DNA of 64,000 nucleotides from the NCBI RefSeq assembly GCF_016412875.1, contig NZ_JAEKPD010000001.1:124001-188000 (forward strand). Reading direction: 5' to 3'. The DNA comes from Palleronia pontilimi (GTDB taxonomy: Bacteria; Pseudomonadota; Alphaproteobacteria; Rhodobacterales; Rhodobacteraceae). Below the pieces are notes generated by a model. That model did not search any database, was not told the origin of the DNA, and saw nothing but the letters and a program-made list of their open reading frames with translations. The position numbers and the translations under genes were made by a program. Of the stretch, positions 17,211-26,704 are shown piece by piece. Position 1 is the stretch's first letter; each line of letters begins with the position of its first letter.

Positions 17211-18428
17211 TCAATGCGAGAGAAGCCAGTGTGGAAAATCGTCACGGCAGAAGGTGGCGGTCCATGACGTGTCTTTCGGGTCGATCGGAAGCGCGATCAG
17301 GCGACTTTCGCGCCAAATGGCGGGAGCCGACAGAAGGCGCAGGCGCGGATGACCGAGCGCGCGCCAATCGGGGTGCTGGGCCAGGCCTTCCGGCCCGCAG
17401 GCGGCGACATGGGCGCCGTCCGGCAAAGGCCGGTCGAGACGCCAGCGCCCGTCCCAGACCTGGCCCGGCGGGATCGGTTCGGATCGCGCGGCGTGGCTTG
17501 GCTCGCGTCCGATGCAGATCGTGTCGCCAAGCGGATACAGGATACAGCCCTGCAGCGTTTGCGGGTGCGACAGCCCGCCCAGCAGCCTGAGCGTATCGCG
17601 TCCGCGGGGCGGGTAAGGCGCTCCGGTCACGAAGGTGATGGCCGCACCAAGGACTCGTCGCGCCATGTCGGGGTGCAGGCGGGACAGCGCCGCGGCGTCG
17701 AGCACGATGTCGCCCGCGACCACGCGGGTATGCGCCTGCGCCCAATCGGCCAGCAATTGCCGCACGCCGTCATCGGTCCGTCGCAACCGCGCGGCCATCG
17801 AGGACAGCGCCGCCGCATCCAGCCCCAGTGGCGCCAGGTGCTTCAGCGCGGCGCGGGTCCGAACGCGGGTGTAGCGCGCGTCTGCATTGGTGGGATCGTC
17901 GCTCCAGCAGATGCCCAGATCGCGCAGCCAATCCCGCAACGCGTCGCGCGGGGTGTCGAGCAGGGGGCGGACGAAGGTGACGCCGTGGCGCACCACACGC
18001 CCGTTCATGGCCGACAATCCCGACAGCCCGGCGCTGCGCGCCATCTGCATCAGCACCGTTTCCGCCTGGTCATCCTGCGTGTGCCCCAGAAGCACCGTCG
18101 CGCAGCCTTGCGCCCGCGCCCAATCCGCCAGCAGCGCGTAGCGGGCGTCGCGGGCCTTGGACTGAAGGTTGCCGGACAGATCCGGCGCTTGCCAGTGCAG
18201 GATTTCGTGCGCGACACCGTGCCGGGCGCAGAGCCGGGCGACGGATTTCGCCTCATCGGCGGCAGCGGGGCGCAACTGATGATCGACCGTCGCCGCGCGC
18301 AGTCGCGCGGGCCCCAGGGCGGCGATGGCGAGCATCAGAAGGGCCGTCGAATCGCTGCCGCCCGAGATGGCGACGCCGATCGGACCGTCGGCGTCGGCAA
18401 GGCTCAGAAGCGCGGCGGGCGGCTCCAT
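17211..18428 (-). CDS. tilS: tRNA(Ile) lysidine synthase
   Basis: 405 residues from the chosen ATG at 18428. TilS attaches lysine to the wobble cytidine of tRNA-Ile(CAU), changing its anticodon reading to AUA. The PP-loop SGGSDS is at residues 22-27, and HTQDDQAETVLMQMARSAGL and GLSAMNGRVVRHGV are characteristic of the catalytic domain. An upstream in-frame start at 18494 would overlap ybgF by 41 bases and is unlikely. It sits between ybgF and ftsH in the usual alphaproteobacterial order. Confidence 0.93.
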   Translation of the reverse strand: MEPPAALLSLADADGPIGVAISGGSDSTALLMLAIAALGPARLRAATVDHQLRPAAADEAKSVARLCARHGVAHEILHWQAPDLSGNLQSKARDARYALLADWARAQGCATVLLGHTQDDQAETVLMQMARSAGLSGLSAMNGRVVRHGVTFVRPLLDTPRDALRDWLRDLGICWSDDPTNADARYTRVRTRAALKHLAPLGLDAAALSSMAARLRRTDDGVRQLLADWAQAHTRVVAGDIVLDAAALSRLHPDMARRVLGAAITFVTGAPYPPRGRDTLRLLGGLSHPQTLQGCILYPLGDTICIGREPSHAARSEPIPPGQVWDGRWRLDRPLPDGAHVAACGPEGLAQHPDWRALGHPRLRLLSAPAIWRESRLIALPIDPKDTSWTATFCRDDFPHWLLSH

Positions 18429-18453
18429 ATGGCGGAGGGTCCGGCCACGGGCA

Positions 18454-19272
18454 TCACTGGCAGCCGATGCTGACGCGCGAGCTTTGCGCGGCAATCGACG
18501 CGGGCGCGTCCGGGAAGCGGGTCGTCACTTCGGCCAGCGTGGCGCAGGCATCGGCGCGCTGGCCGAGCGCATTCAGCTTCACGCCCAGGTTCAGCAACGC
18601 ATCGGGTGCGCGCGGACCCTGAGGTGCGCCCGAAAACGCGTCGAGATAGGCGCGCGCGGCTTCGGGATCGTCGCCCAGTTCGGACAGGGCCTGGGCGCGC
18701 AGGTAATGCGCCTCGTTCGTCAGCGGACCAGAGGTGTAGGTCTGCGCAAAGGTCGCAAAGAGGTCAGCGGCGGTGCGAAAGCTACCGGAATCGAGCGCCT
18801 CCTGCGCCCGGTCGAAATCGGCCTGTTCGCCCACGGCAAGTTGCGCGCCCTCGGGACGCGGTTCGGGCGCGGCGCGCGGCGGCGGCGCGCTGCCGATATC
18901 GCCGCCCAGGGTCGGCGTTTCGCCCAGGTTGCCGATATCGCAGGATTCCTCGATCTCGCAGATGCGGAATTCCAGGTCGCCGATCCGGTTCGTGCCCTCG
19001 CTGACGACGCGGTTGACGCGGAACTCGATCTCTTCGGTCTGGCCGGTCAGGCGTCGCAGCTCGGCCTCGATGGCATCGATGCGCTCCAGCGCGGACGTGC
19101 CGGACAGGTCCAAGCCGCCCGCGCCCGTCGTCGCAAGTTCCGAGCGCAGTCCCTGCACCTCGGCCGCCAGGGCCGAAAGCTCGGCGCGGATATCGGCGAG
19201 CGTTTCCGTGTTCTGCGCCATCGCCAGCCCGGGGAAGGCCAGCGCGACGCCAAGGATCAGAGTGCGGAGCAT
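18454..19272 (-). CDS. ybgF: Tol-Pal system protein YbgF/CpoB
   Basis: 272-residue periplasmic protein with a signal peptide ending AMAQ, an N-terminal coiled coil (ELSALAAEVQGLRSELATT, AIEAELRRLTGQ) that trimerises in the family, a proline/glycine-rich linker and C-terminal TPR repeats (YLRAQALSELGDDPEAARAY). In E. coli CpoB coordinates peptidoglycan synthesis with Tol-driven outer-membrane constriction. It begins four bases after the pal stop, in the tol-pal operon. Confidence 0.92.
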   Translation of the reverse strand: MLRTLILGVALAFPGLAMAQNTETLADIRAELSALAAEVQGLRSELATTGAGGLDLSGTSALERIDAIEAELRRLTGQTEEIEFRVNRVVSEGTNRIGDLEFRICEIEESCDIGNLGETPTLGGDIGSAPPPRAAPEPRPEGAQLAVGEQADFDRAQEALDSGSFRTAADLFATFAQTYTSGPLTNEAHYLRAQALSELGDDPEAARAYLDAFSGAPQGPRAPDALLNLGVKLNALGQRADACATLAEVTTRFPDAPASIAAQSSRVSIGCQ

Positions 19273-19276
19273 CGTG

Positions 19277-19816
19277 TCAGGACAACGCCGCGCCAGCGGC
19301 GATCACGGTGACGGCGCGGCGGTTCTTGGCGTAACAGGCTTCGGTCGAGCACACTTCCAGCGGACGCTCCTTGCCGTAGGTCACGGTGCGCAGGCGCGAC
19401 GACGACACGCCCTGGCTGACCAGGTAGTCGCGGGCCGATGCCGCGCGACGCGCACCCAGCGCAAGGTTGTATTCGCGTGTGCCCTGCTCGTCGGCGTGGC
19501 CTTCGATGATGGCGGTATAGCCCGGGTTGGATTGCAGCCACTGGGCCTGCGCGCTCAGCGCGGCGCGGCCCGCATCGTTCAGGGTGGACTGGTCCACGGC
19601 GAACAGCACGCGGTCGCCCACCGACTGGCGGAAATACTCGGGCGATGCGGGATCCAGCACGCCGGACGTGATGTCGCCCGCGCCGTTCATGCCGGGCGCG
19701 TTGGGATCGAACGGCATCCCGTCGCCGGGATTGCCCGAGCCGAAGCGGTCCGGGTTGGAGCAGGCCGACAGGCCCAAGATCGCCGTCAGGACGAGGGCTG
19801 CGCGAAGGGTGGTCAT
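19277..19816 (-). CDS. pal: Peptidoglycan-associated lipoprotein Pal
   Basis: 179 residues. Lipoprotein signal ending LGLSAC, then a linker and an OmpA-like peptidoglycan-binding domain (IIEGHADEQGTREYNLALGA, RRAASARDYLVSQGV). The outer-membrane lipoprotein binds diaminopimelate-containing peptidoglycan and is pulled by TolB/TolA. It lies between tolB and ybgF in the conserved order; the spacing to tolB is 81 bases. Confidence 0.96.
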   Translation of the reverse strand: MTTLRAALVLTAILGLSACSNPDRFGSGNPGDGMPFDPNAPGMNGAGDITSGVLDPASPEYFRQSVGDRVLFAVDQSTLNDAGRAALSAQAQWLQSNPGYTAIIEGHADEQGTREYNLALGARRAASARDYLVSQGVSSSRLRTVTYGKERPLEVCSTEACYAKNRRAVTVIAAGAALS

Positions 19817-19897
19817 GGCTCGTGATCCTCGAGTTACCGCCGGGCTTTGCCGGTCATTTGCGTGTTGATAGCATCGCCTTGCGCGCTTGGGAACACA

Positions 19898-21232
19898 TCA
19901 GGGCAGAAGCGGCGACCAGGCCGGGTCGGACGCGGCGTTGGGCGTGTTGACCTGTGTCAGGTTGCGCCCCGACACGTCGACCGAGAACAGCGCGGGCTGA
20001 CCGCCCGCCCCCGCGCTTTCGCGGGTGAACATGATGACGCGGCCATTGGGTGCCCAGGTGGGGCCTTCGTCCAGGAAGGACGCGGTCAACAGGCGTTCTT
20101 CGCTGCCATCGGTGCGCATGACACCGATATGGAAGCGGCCCGCGTTCTGCTTGGTGAAGGCGATCAGGTCCCCGCGCGGCGACCACACCGGCGTGCCGTA
20201 GCGGCCCGCGCCGTTGCTGATGCGCCGCGGCTCGCCGCCGCCGGCGGGCATGATATAGAGTTGCGGCGTGCCCGAACGGTCGGACTCGAACACGATCTGG
20301 CTGCCGTCGGGGCTGTAGCTCGGCGCCGTCTCGATGCTGGGGGCGTTGGTCAGTTGCCGCGGGGTGTCGCCGGGCTGCACCGCGTAGATGTCGGTATTGC
20401 CACCGATCGAGGCCGAGAAGACCACCGTCCGGCCATCGGGGGCGTAGCGCGGCGCGAAGGTCATCGATTCTGCGGGCACCTGCAGCGGGATGCGGCTGAC
20501 CGTGCCCACGTTCATCTCGTAGATCTGCGGAAAGCCCGTCTCGTAGCTGGTATAGAGCACGCGCGTGCCGTCGGGCGAAAACCGCGGCGCCAGCACGATG
20601 GACGAGCTGTCGGTCAGGTACTGCACGTTGGCGCCGTCGTAATCCATGACCGCCAGCCGCTTTTGGCGTTCGTTCTTCGGACCCTGCTCGCTGACGAAGA
20701 CCACGCGGCTGTCGAAATAGCCGGTCTCGCCGGTGATGCGGGAATAGACCGCGTCGCTGACCTTGTGGGCCAGCCTGCGCCACGAGCCACTAGTGCCACC
20801 GAATTGCAGCCCCTCGCCCAGCGGCGCTTCCGAAAAGACGTCGAACAGGCGGAACTTCACGTTGATCTGGTCGCCCGACACGTTGACCGCGCCGGTGATC
20901 AGGGCCTGGGCGTTGATCGCCTTCCAGTTGGCATAGGTCACGGAGGGCGTGAATTCCGTCACGTCCGTGACGAAGGCATCGCGCGGGATGCGGCGGAACA
21001 GGCCCGTGCCGGTCAGATCTGCGGCGACCACGTCGCTGATCCGCTGGGCCCATTCCTGCGCCTCGGGGTTCTCGGCGATGAAAGTGGGCAGCGCGAATGG
21101 CAGCGGTTCGATCACGCCTTCGGTGATCTCGATGCGCAAGGGGCCGTCCTGGGCCTGCGCGGCACCGGGCAGGCCGAGGCCGAGGATCGACAGGGCCAGG
21201 ATGGCCGGGGTGAGAAGGCGCAGAAGGGTCAT
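19898..21232 (-). CDS. tolB: Tol-Pal translocation protein TolB
   Basis: 444-residue periplasmic beta-propeller protein with a signal peptide ending AAQAQ, an N-terminal TolB domain and repeated WD40-like strands of the type [32 protein letters not shown] and [15 protein letters not shown]. It shuttles between TolA and Pal. Normal length; 97 bases separate it from tolA. Confidence 0.97.
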   Translation of the reverse strand: MTLLRLLTPAILALSILGLGLPGAAQAQDGPLRIEITEGVIEPLPFALPTFIAENPEAQEWAQRISDVVAADLTGTGLFRRIPRDAFVTDVTEFTPSVTYANWKAINAQALITGAVNVSGDQINVKFRLFDVFSEAPLGEGLQFGGTSGSWRRLAHKVSDAVYSRITGETGYFDSRVVFVSEQGPKNERQKRLAVMDYDGANVQYLTDSSSIVLAPRFSPDGTRVLYTSYETGFPQIYEMNVGTVSRIPLQVPAESMTFAPRYAPDGRTVVFSASIGGNTDIYAVQPGDTPRQLTNAPSIETAPSYSPDGSQIVFESDRSGTPQLYIMPAGGGEPRRISNGAGRYGTPVWSPRGDLIAFTKQNAGRFHIGVMRTDGSEERLLTASFLDEGPTWAPNGRVIMFTRESAGAGGQPALFSVDVSGRNLTQVNTPNAASDPAWSPLLP

Positions 21233-21329
21233 GTCCTGTCCAGTCTTGCTGAAGCTGTTACGGGGTCAATGGCAGGCCGGATCACAAGGTTCCCCTGCGC
21301 GCCGGAATGCCGATATGCAATGACATGGC

Positions 21330-22502
21330 TCATCTCAGGCGCATCCCTTCGGGGTTGAAGGTCACTTCGACCTCTTGCCACTGGCCGAATTTCTCGGCCG
21401 GAAGATTGTATCCGCCACCCTGATTCTGGCAGCGCAGGATCGCGCGGCGGCCCGCGTCGAAGGCCGCGCGCACCGCCGCGTCCGAGCCGCCCGACGCCCC
21501 GGTCTGGCGAATGGACGACGTGATGACCTGCGCTTCGCGGGTCATCTGGAAGCGGATCGACACGGTGACGTTCGCCGCCTGGCTGCCGGTATCGACGTTC
21601 CAGCACTGGCGCACGGCAAGGCGGAAGGCTTCCTTTTCGCCCGCCGTCAGCGGCGGGCCCGCCGGGATACCTTCCTGCGGCGCCTGTTCGAGCAATTGCT
21701 GCAGGCCCGCGATCGTTTCCTGCGCGGCCTGGTTGACGTTGTCGGATGCCGCGGTCGAGGTCGTGCCTTCGCTGCGCGGCGGGGTCGCGGGGCGTTCGGG
21801 GCGACCGCGCGGGCGCGGGGTTCCGGTCGGCGCGGAATTGGTCAGCTGCGTCGGGCGCTCGGCCTCGGTCACGATTTCTTCGGCCGTCTCGGGCGGCGCG
21901 GCGGGGGTCTGATCCTCGACCACCTGTTCGGGCGCCTCCGCGGGCTCGGGGTCGGGCGCTTCGACCACTTCGGGCGCTTCTTCCGCCTCGGGGGGCGGTG
22001 GCGGCGTGGCTTCGGTGGAGACGCGCGGCTGCGGGCGCGGCACATCCACGGGCGCGACGGGCCGGTCGTCGGCGACCTCGGGCTGGGGTGGCGCGGGGGG
22101 CGCCTCGGGGACGGGCTCGGGCGGCGCGGGTTCGGGATCGGGCTCGACCACGGGGTCGGGCGTGGGATCGGGTTGCGGCACGGGATCGGGCTGCGGTTCA
22201 GGCGCGGGCGCCGGTTCGGGCTCGGGCGTCGGTTCGGGAGCGGGCGTCGGTTCGGGCTGCGGGTCCGGTTCGGGCGCAGGCGTGTCGGGGATTTCCAGCG
22301 CGGCGGTCGGCGCTTCCGAGGCGGGCGTCGGCTCGTCTGCCACGTCCGGGCGGGTCAGGGCCGCGAAGTCCTCTTCGCTCAGGACCGTCACCTGCGCCAC
22401 GTCCGGAGGCGGCAGTTCGTCACGCGCGAACATCCCGCCAAAGAGCGCGAACAGGATCAGCGCCGTGTGCGCCACCCCTGAAATGATCGTGCCCGGTTGC
22501 AT
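21330..22502 (-). CDS. tolA: TolA-like protein with long Pro/Glu-rich spacer
   Basis: 390 residues. One N-terminal membrane anchor (about residues 4-25), then about 170 residues dominated by Pro, Glu, Ala and Asp in PEP-type repeats, then a C-terminal globular domain (AVRQCWNVDTGSQAANVTVS, RRAILRCQNQGGGYNLPAEK) typical of TolA domain III / TonB C-terminal fold. Position between tolR and tolB makes the assignment secure. In E. coli the middle domain is an Ala/Lys-rich helix; here it is a proline-rich extended linker that would still span the periplasm. Confidence 0.88.
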   Translation of the reverse strand: MQPGTIISGVAHTALILFALFGGMFARDELPPPDVAQVTVLSEEDFAALTRPDVADEPTPASEAPTAALEIPDTPAPEPDPQPEPTPAPEPTPEPEPAPAPEPQPDPVPQPDPTPDPVVEPDPEPAPPEPVPEAPPAPPQPEVADDRPVAPVDVPRPQPRVSTEATPPPPPEAEEAPEVVEAPDPEPAEAPEQVVEDQTPAAPPETAEEIVTEAERPTQLTNSAPTGTPRPRGRPERPATPPRSEGTTSTAASDNVNQAAQETIAGLQQLLEQAPQEGIPAGPPLTAGEKEAFRLAVRQCWNVDTGSQAANVTVSIRFQMTREAQVITSSIRQTGASGGSDAAVRAAFDAGRRAILRCQNQGGGYNLPAEKFGQWQEVEVTFNPEGMRLR

Positions 22503-22507
22503 GGGAC

Positions 22508-22981
22508 CTACCCGTCCGACCCGTCAAGCCGAGGGCCGCCCGCATCCGTCACCAGGCCGATATCGTTGAACCCGGCCGCGTTCAGCGCGCCCATGACCTG
22601 CACCACCTCGCTATAGGGAATGGCCCCGTCGGCGCGCACATAGACCTTGCGGCTTTCGCGCTCGGCGGCGATGGCGCGCAGTTGCGCGATCAGGTCGTCG
22701 CTTTCGGTCTCGTTATCCATCAGCAGGACCTGGCCGTCGGTCGTCAGGGTCAGCGTCAGCGGCTCTTCGCGCTCGGTCGGCAGCGCCTGGGCGGCGGTTT
22801 CGGGCAATTGCACTGGCACGCCCACGGTCAGAAGGGGGGCGGCCACCATGAACACAATCAACAGCACCAGCATCACGTCAACGAAGGGCGTGACGTTGAT
22901 CTCGGCCATGGGCCTGTTGCGGCCGCGGCCCCGCCGCCTTCGCGACCCGCCGCCGTCCTTCTGGATTGTGCCCGCGCCCAT
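22508..22981 (-). CDS. tolR: TolR, proton-channel subunit of Tol-Pal
   Basis: 157 residues, ExbD/TolR family. A basic cytoplasmic N-terminus (GSRRRRGRGRN) precedes MAEINVTPFVDVMLVLLIVF, whose membrane aspartate is the conserved proton-pathway residue. The periplasmic part is normal (KVYVRADGAIPYSEVVQVMG). It starts three bases after tolQ and ends five bases before tolA. Confidence 0.96.
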   Translation of the reverse strand: MGAGTIQKDGGGSRRRRGRGRNRPMAEINVTPFVDVMLVLLIVFMVAAPLLTVGVPVQLPETAAQALPTEREEPLTLTLTTDGQVLLMDNETESDDLIAQLRAIAAERESRKVYVRADGAIPYSEVVQVMGALNAAGFNDIGLVTDAGGPRLDGSDG

Positions 22982-22984
22982 GGC

Positions 22985-23680
<696 letters not shown>

Positions 23681-23799
23681 AGTCTGCTCTCTCACTCACG
23701 CGGGCCGCATTGTTGGGCCTCGTTGCGGATTAGATACAGCAGCCGCGGCGCGAAAGCTATCTTTTCTGCACAATCGGGTGAACGCCTGAAGATCGGCGT

Positions 23800-24180
23800 T
23801 CAGCCGCGCAGTTCCTTCGGCAGCCGGACGGGCCTGCCCGAGGCGATATCGATCGCCGCCAGCTCGACCGTGGCGCGAAACAGCGGGCTGGCCTCGAGCT
23901 GGACGCTTTGGTGCAGCGTGATCCGGGCACCGCTGGCGCTGTTGAGCTCGGTCTGCACATCCAGCCGGTCGTCCAGCCGCGCGGGGGCGAGAAACTCGGC
24001 CTCGATCCGGCGCACGGCGAAGACAAGACCGCCATCGCGCAGCGCGTTCTGGTCGATGCCCCGCGCCCGCACCCAGTCCGACCGCGCGCGTTCGATGAAC
24101 TTCAGGTAATTGGCGTGATAGACGATCCCGCCCATGTCGGTGTCTTCGTAATAGACGGTGACGGGGAAGGCGTGGGTCAT
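23800..24180 (-). CDS. ybgC: YbgC acyl-CoA thioesterase
   Basis: 126-residue hotdog thioesterase with the 4-hydroxybenzoyl-CoA thioesterase motif YYEDTDMGGIVYHANYLKF, catalytic Asp at residue 15. YbgC acts on short-chain acyl-CoA and is thought to link phospholipid metabolism with the Tol system. Its ATG overlaps the stop of the preceding gene by four bases (ATGA). Standard first gene of the tol cluster. A hairpin at 23779-23802 overlaps its stop codon. Confidence 0.94.
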   Translation of the reverse strand: MTHAFPVTVYYEDTDMGGIVYHANYLKFIERARSDWVRARGIDQNALRDGGLVFAVRRIEAEFLAPARLDDRLDVQTELNSASGARITLHQSVQLEASPLFRATVELAAIDIASGRPVRLPKELRG

Positions 24181-24578
24181 ATCCAGCCAAGCCAGTGAAA
24201 CAGTCCGACCAGCGCCGCCATCAGCACGGTCTCGCCCACCGCGCGGATCGCGTGGGGAGCGGGCGGCATGTCAGCCGCCCGCGATATAGCCACGACGCGG
24301 AGGGTGAAGATCAGCAGGACGACAGGGAAGACCGCTATGGCCGTGGCGCTCGATGCGACCGCGACCAGATCGGACACGTCGTTCGTCAGGATAAGGCGCA
24401 CGGCGGCGATGAGACCGATCGCCATGCCCGCGAAGAACATTCGATCGAGCCCCTTGAGCGAATCGCGGACCACCAAGGAAGGTATCTTTCGCGCGATGTG
24501 CGACGTGAAAAACATCGTGCCGACCGTGGCCAGCAGCAAACCACCCAGTCCGATTTGGAAGGCGACAAAGGCCGTCAC
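24177..24578 (-). CDS. Small four-span membrane protein, unknown
   Basis: 133 residues with four hydrophobic segments at about 3-23, 47-64, 72-96 and 113-132. No catalytic motif is visible and I do not recognise the family. It overlaps both neighbours by four bases, the unknown gene upstream and ybgC downstream, so all three are co-translated. The context suggests an envelope role linked to Tol-Pal, which is inference only. Confidence 0.7.
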   Translation of the reverse strand: MTAFVAFQIGLGGLLLATVGTMFFTSHIARKIPSLVVRDSLKGLDRMFFAGMAIGLIAAVRLILTNDVSDLVAVASSATAIAVFPVVLLIFTLRVVAISRAADMPPAPHAIRAVGETVLMAALVGLFHWLGWI

Positions 24579-25201
24579 TGCGCCATCCCCAGCCGCGCCG
24601 ACAGGCGCAGCGCGTGGCTGGGGTCCGAGGCGCTTGCGGGCATCACCGGGTCATAGGCCGCGCGGATCAGGGCGCCGATCTCGGGGCGCAGGACGGTGGC
24701 GCCGCCGGGCACCAAGGCGAGGGGCGAGCGGTCGGTGAAGGCGGTATCGCTCCAGAGCAGCATGGACTGGACCACCTGGCTCAGCGCCAGCGTTTCGGCC
24801 GGGACGGCCGACAGGTGCTCGTCCATGCGCAGGAACACGAAACACGCGCGGATCGCCCCGGCTTCGTCGAAGCGGAAGATGCGGTACTGGTTGGCGTCGG
24901 CTTCCTCCAGCCTGTCCACGAGCGGGGCGAGGTCGGGGATCAGACGGTCGAGATCGGGCACATGGCGCAGCTCGTCCCAGTCGCGAAAGAAGAAAACCAT
25001 GAAGTTGACGCCGAGCTCGGGATCCATCTCGGTCAGCTCGTGGCCCGCCATCTGGCACACGGCCTCGAGCGCGCCCTTCATCACCGACAGCGTCGCGTCG
25101 TCCACGCCGAATACGACCGGCGCAATGGCACGGCCCCAGCGGGCGAAAGCGTAATCGCCGCTGGCGCGGGTGAAATGGGCGGTGATCTCGTCGACATCCA
25201 T
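24575..25201 (-). CDS. Conserved hypothetical protein upstream of ybgC
   Basis: 208 residues, soluble, no signal peptide. Features include a Phe-rich stretch VNFMVFFFRDWDELRHVPDL and QYRIFRFDEAGAIRACFVFL, which look like the core of an alpha/beta fold. I do not recognise a family. It heads the run of genes leading into tolQRAB-pal and its stop overlaps the next start by four bases. The start at 25201 is the only reasonable ATG near the 5' end; the 40-base gap to the esterase stop leaves little room for a promoter, so it may be co-transcribed with it. Confidence 0.7.
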   Translation of the reverse strand: MDVDEITAHFTRASGDYAFARWGRAIAPVVFGVDDATLSVMKGALEAVCQMAGHELTEMDPELGVNFMVFFFRDWDELRHVPDLDRLIPDLAPLVDRLEEADANQYRIFRFDEAGAIRACFVFLRMDEHLSAVPAETLALSQVVQSMLLWSDTAFTDRSPLALVPGGATVLRPEIGALIRAAYDPVMPASASDPSHALRLSARLGMAQ

Positions 25202-25241
25202 GGGGTTTGGCTATCCAAGCGGGCCGCGACGGGCAACCCGC

Positions 25242-25880
25242 CTATTCCACGCGGTCGATCAGCGCCTGCACCTTCGGCCCCAAGTCCTGCACGATCAACT
25301 CGACCCCGTTGGCATTTGGGTGGATGCCGTCCGGCTGCATGTACTGCGCCATGGCCGCCTGCCGATCTTCCACGCTGGACAGCGCCGACAGGAAGTCCGG
25401 GGCCAGAAGCGTGTCGTATTTGGCGGACAGGTCGGTATAGATCGCGTCGAAATCGGCCTTGTAGTCCGGCCCGTAATTGCCCGGCGCGTCGATGCCCACC
25501 AGCAGGACCGGCACGTCGGCCTCGGCGGCCTTCGACAGGATGCCGTCGAGATTGGCGCGACTGACCTCGGGGTCGATTCCGCGCAGCAAGTCGTTGCCGC
25601 CCAAAGCCACGATCATCGCGTCGATCTCGGGGGTCAGGGTCCAGTCCACCCGGCTGAGCCCACCCGCCGTCGTATCGCCCGACACGCCCGCGTTCAGGAT
25701 GGCGACGTCTTCGCCTTGCGCGTCGAGCCAGGCCTGCAATTGCGGCACGAAGCCGTCGGATCGCGGCAGCCCGAATCCTTGCGTCAGCGAGTCGCCCAGC
25801 GCCGCCACCCGCACCGGATCGGCCCAGGCCGGTGCCGCCAATGCGAGGCAAATCGTCACCTTGGAAACCACGCCCCGCAC
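25242..25880 (-). CDS. tesA: GDSL esterase / arylesterase (TesA-like)
   Basis: 212 residues from GTG 25880. SGNH hydrolase with block I GDSLTQGFG (nucleophile S31), GGNDLLRG and DGIHPNANG near the C-terminus carrying the Asp-His pair. The hydrophobic N-terminus ending APAWA is a signal peptide, so it acts in the periplasm on esters, lysophospholipids or thioesters. The start is uncertain: GTG at 25880 or 25871 both give a short signal peptide. Longer readings overlap the divergent ABC gene. In E. coli tesA is also divergent from ybbA-ybbP, the same arrangement as here. Confidence 0.85.
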   Translation of the reverse strand: MRGVVSKVTICLALAAPAWADPVRVAALGDSLTQGFGLPRSDGFVPQLQAWLDAQGEDVAILNAGVSGDTTAGGLSRVDWTLTPEIDAMIVALGGNDLLRGIDPEVSRANLDGILSKAAEADVPVLLVGIDAPGNYGPDYKADFDAIYTDLSAKYDTLLAPDFLSALSSVEDRQAAMAQYMQPDGIHPNANGVELIVQDLGPKVQALIDRVE

Positions 25881-25914
25881 CCCATATCGCAGCCAGACCC
25901 AAAAGGATGAGCCG

Positions 25915-26607
25915 ATGACCGATCCCGTTCTGTCGCTGACCGACGCAAGGCTGCGGCTGGACGGCAATGCCGGTCCGGTCGATATCCTGCACGGCATCAC
26001 GCTGGATGTGGCGCGCGGGGAAACGGTGGGTCTGGTGGGTCCATCGGGCTCGGGCAAATCGTCACTCCTCATGGTCATGGGTGGCCTGGAACGCGCCACC
26101 GGCGGACAGGTTCACGCCTTGGGGCAGGATCTGACTGCCATGGGCGAGGACGCGCTGGCCCGCTTTCGCAGGGAGCATATGGGGGTGGTGTTCCAATCCT
26201 TCCACCTGATTCCGACGATGACGGCGCTGGAAAACGTCGCGACCCCGCTGGAGCTGGCAGGACATGCCGACGCGTTCGAGCGCGCGGCGGCCGAGCTCGA
26301 GGCCATGGGGCTTGGCAGTCGCCTGGACCATTACCCGACCGAGCTGTCGGGCGGAGAGCAGCAGCGCGTGGCCCTGGCCCGCGCCGCGGCACCGCGTCCC
26401 GAGATCCTGCTCGCGGACGAGCCGACCGGCAACCTGGACGGGCCGACCGGGCAGGCGATCATCGAGCTGCTGTTCGGGCTGAACACGTCGATCGGGGCCA
26501 CGCTGGTCCTGGTGACCCACGACCCGGCCCTGGCCGAGCGCTGCCAGCGCACGATCCGGCTGGAGGACGGTCGTCTGAAGACCGATCACGCGCAGGCGGC
26601 CGAATGA
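25915..26607 (+). CDS. ybbA: ABC transporter ATP-binding protein, YbbA/LolD type
   Basis: 230 residues from ATG 25915. Walker A GPSGSGKS (residues 42-49), signature LSGGEQQRVALARA, Walker B ILLADEPTGN, and the H-loop in VTHD. It belongs to the MacB/LolD class, which works with FtsX-like permeases to extract or move hydrophobic or lipidated molecules across the periplasm rather than import solutes. AAAAGGATGAGCC gives a good ribosome binding site. The partner permease begins 97 bases downstream, after a hairpin element. Confidence 0.9.
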   Translation: MTDPVLSLTDARLRLDGNAGPVDILHGITLDVARGETVGLVGPSGSGKSSLLMVMGGLERATGGQVHALGQDLTAMGEDALARFRREHMGVVFQSFHLIPTMTALENVATPLELAGHADAFERAAAELEAMGLGSRLDHYPTELSGGEQQRVALARAAAPRPEILLADEPTGNLDGPTGQAIIELLFGLNTSIGATLVLVTHDPALAERCQRTIRLEDGRLKTDHAQAAE

Positions 26608-26630
26608 CGCGCCGGGTGGGCGATCCGGCA

Positions 26631-26689
26631 GGGGGCGCCGCCCCCGTCGCCTGCGGCGACTCCCCCGGGGATATTTTCGAAAAGGGGAA
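26631..26689. repeat. REP-like tandem-hairpin element
   Basis: Two adjacent 15-base hairpins: 26631-26645 with six-base GGGGGC/GCCCCC arms and 26646-26660 with six-base GTCGCC/GGCGAC arms, each with a three-base loop. They are followed by TCCCC...GGGGA arms around an A/T-rich core (TATTTTCGAAAA). From memory this layout recurs between genes in Rhodobacterales. Its tail AAAGGGGAAG lies about 15 bases before the permease start and may act as its ribosome binding site. Confidence 0.65.
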
Positions 26690-26704
26690 GCCGGGGTCGC
26701 GCGC

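Noticed and set aside
23779-23802. Hairpin TGAACGCC/GGCGTTCA at the ybgC stop
   Set aside because: It includes the stop codon and has no T tract, so I do not call it a terminator; it may slow the message but this is not shown.
25242-26099. Longer reading of the esterase from 26099
   Set aside because: It would extend through the start of the divergent ABC ATPase gene; the signal peptide fits a start at 25880.
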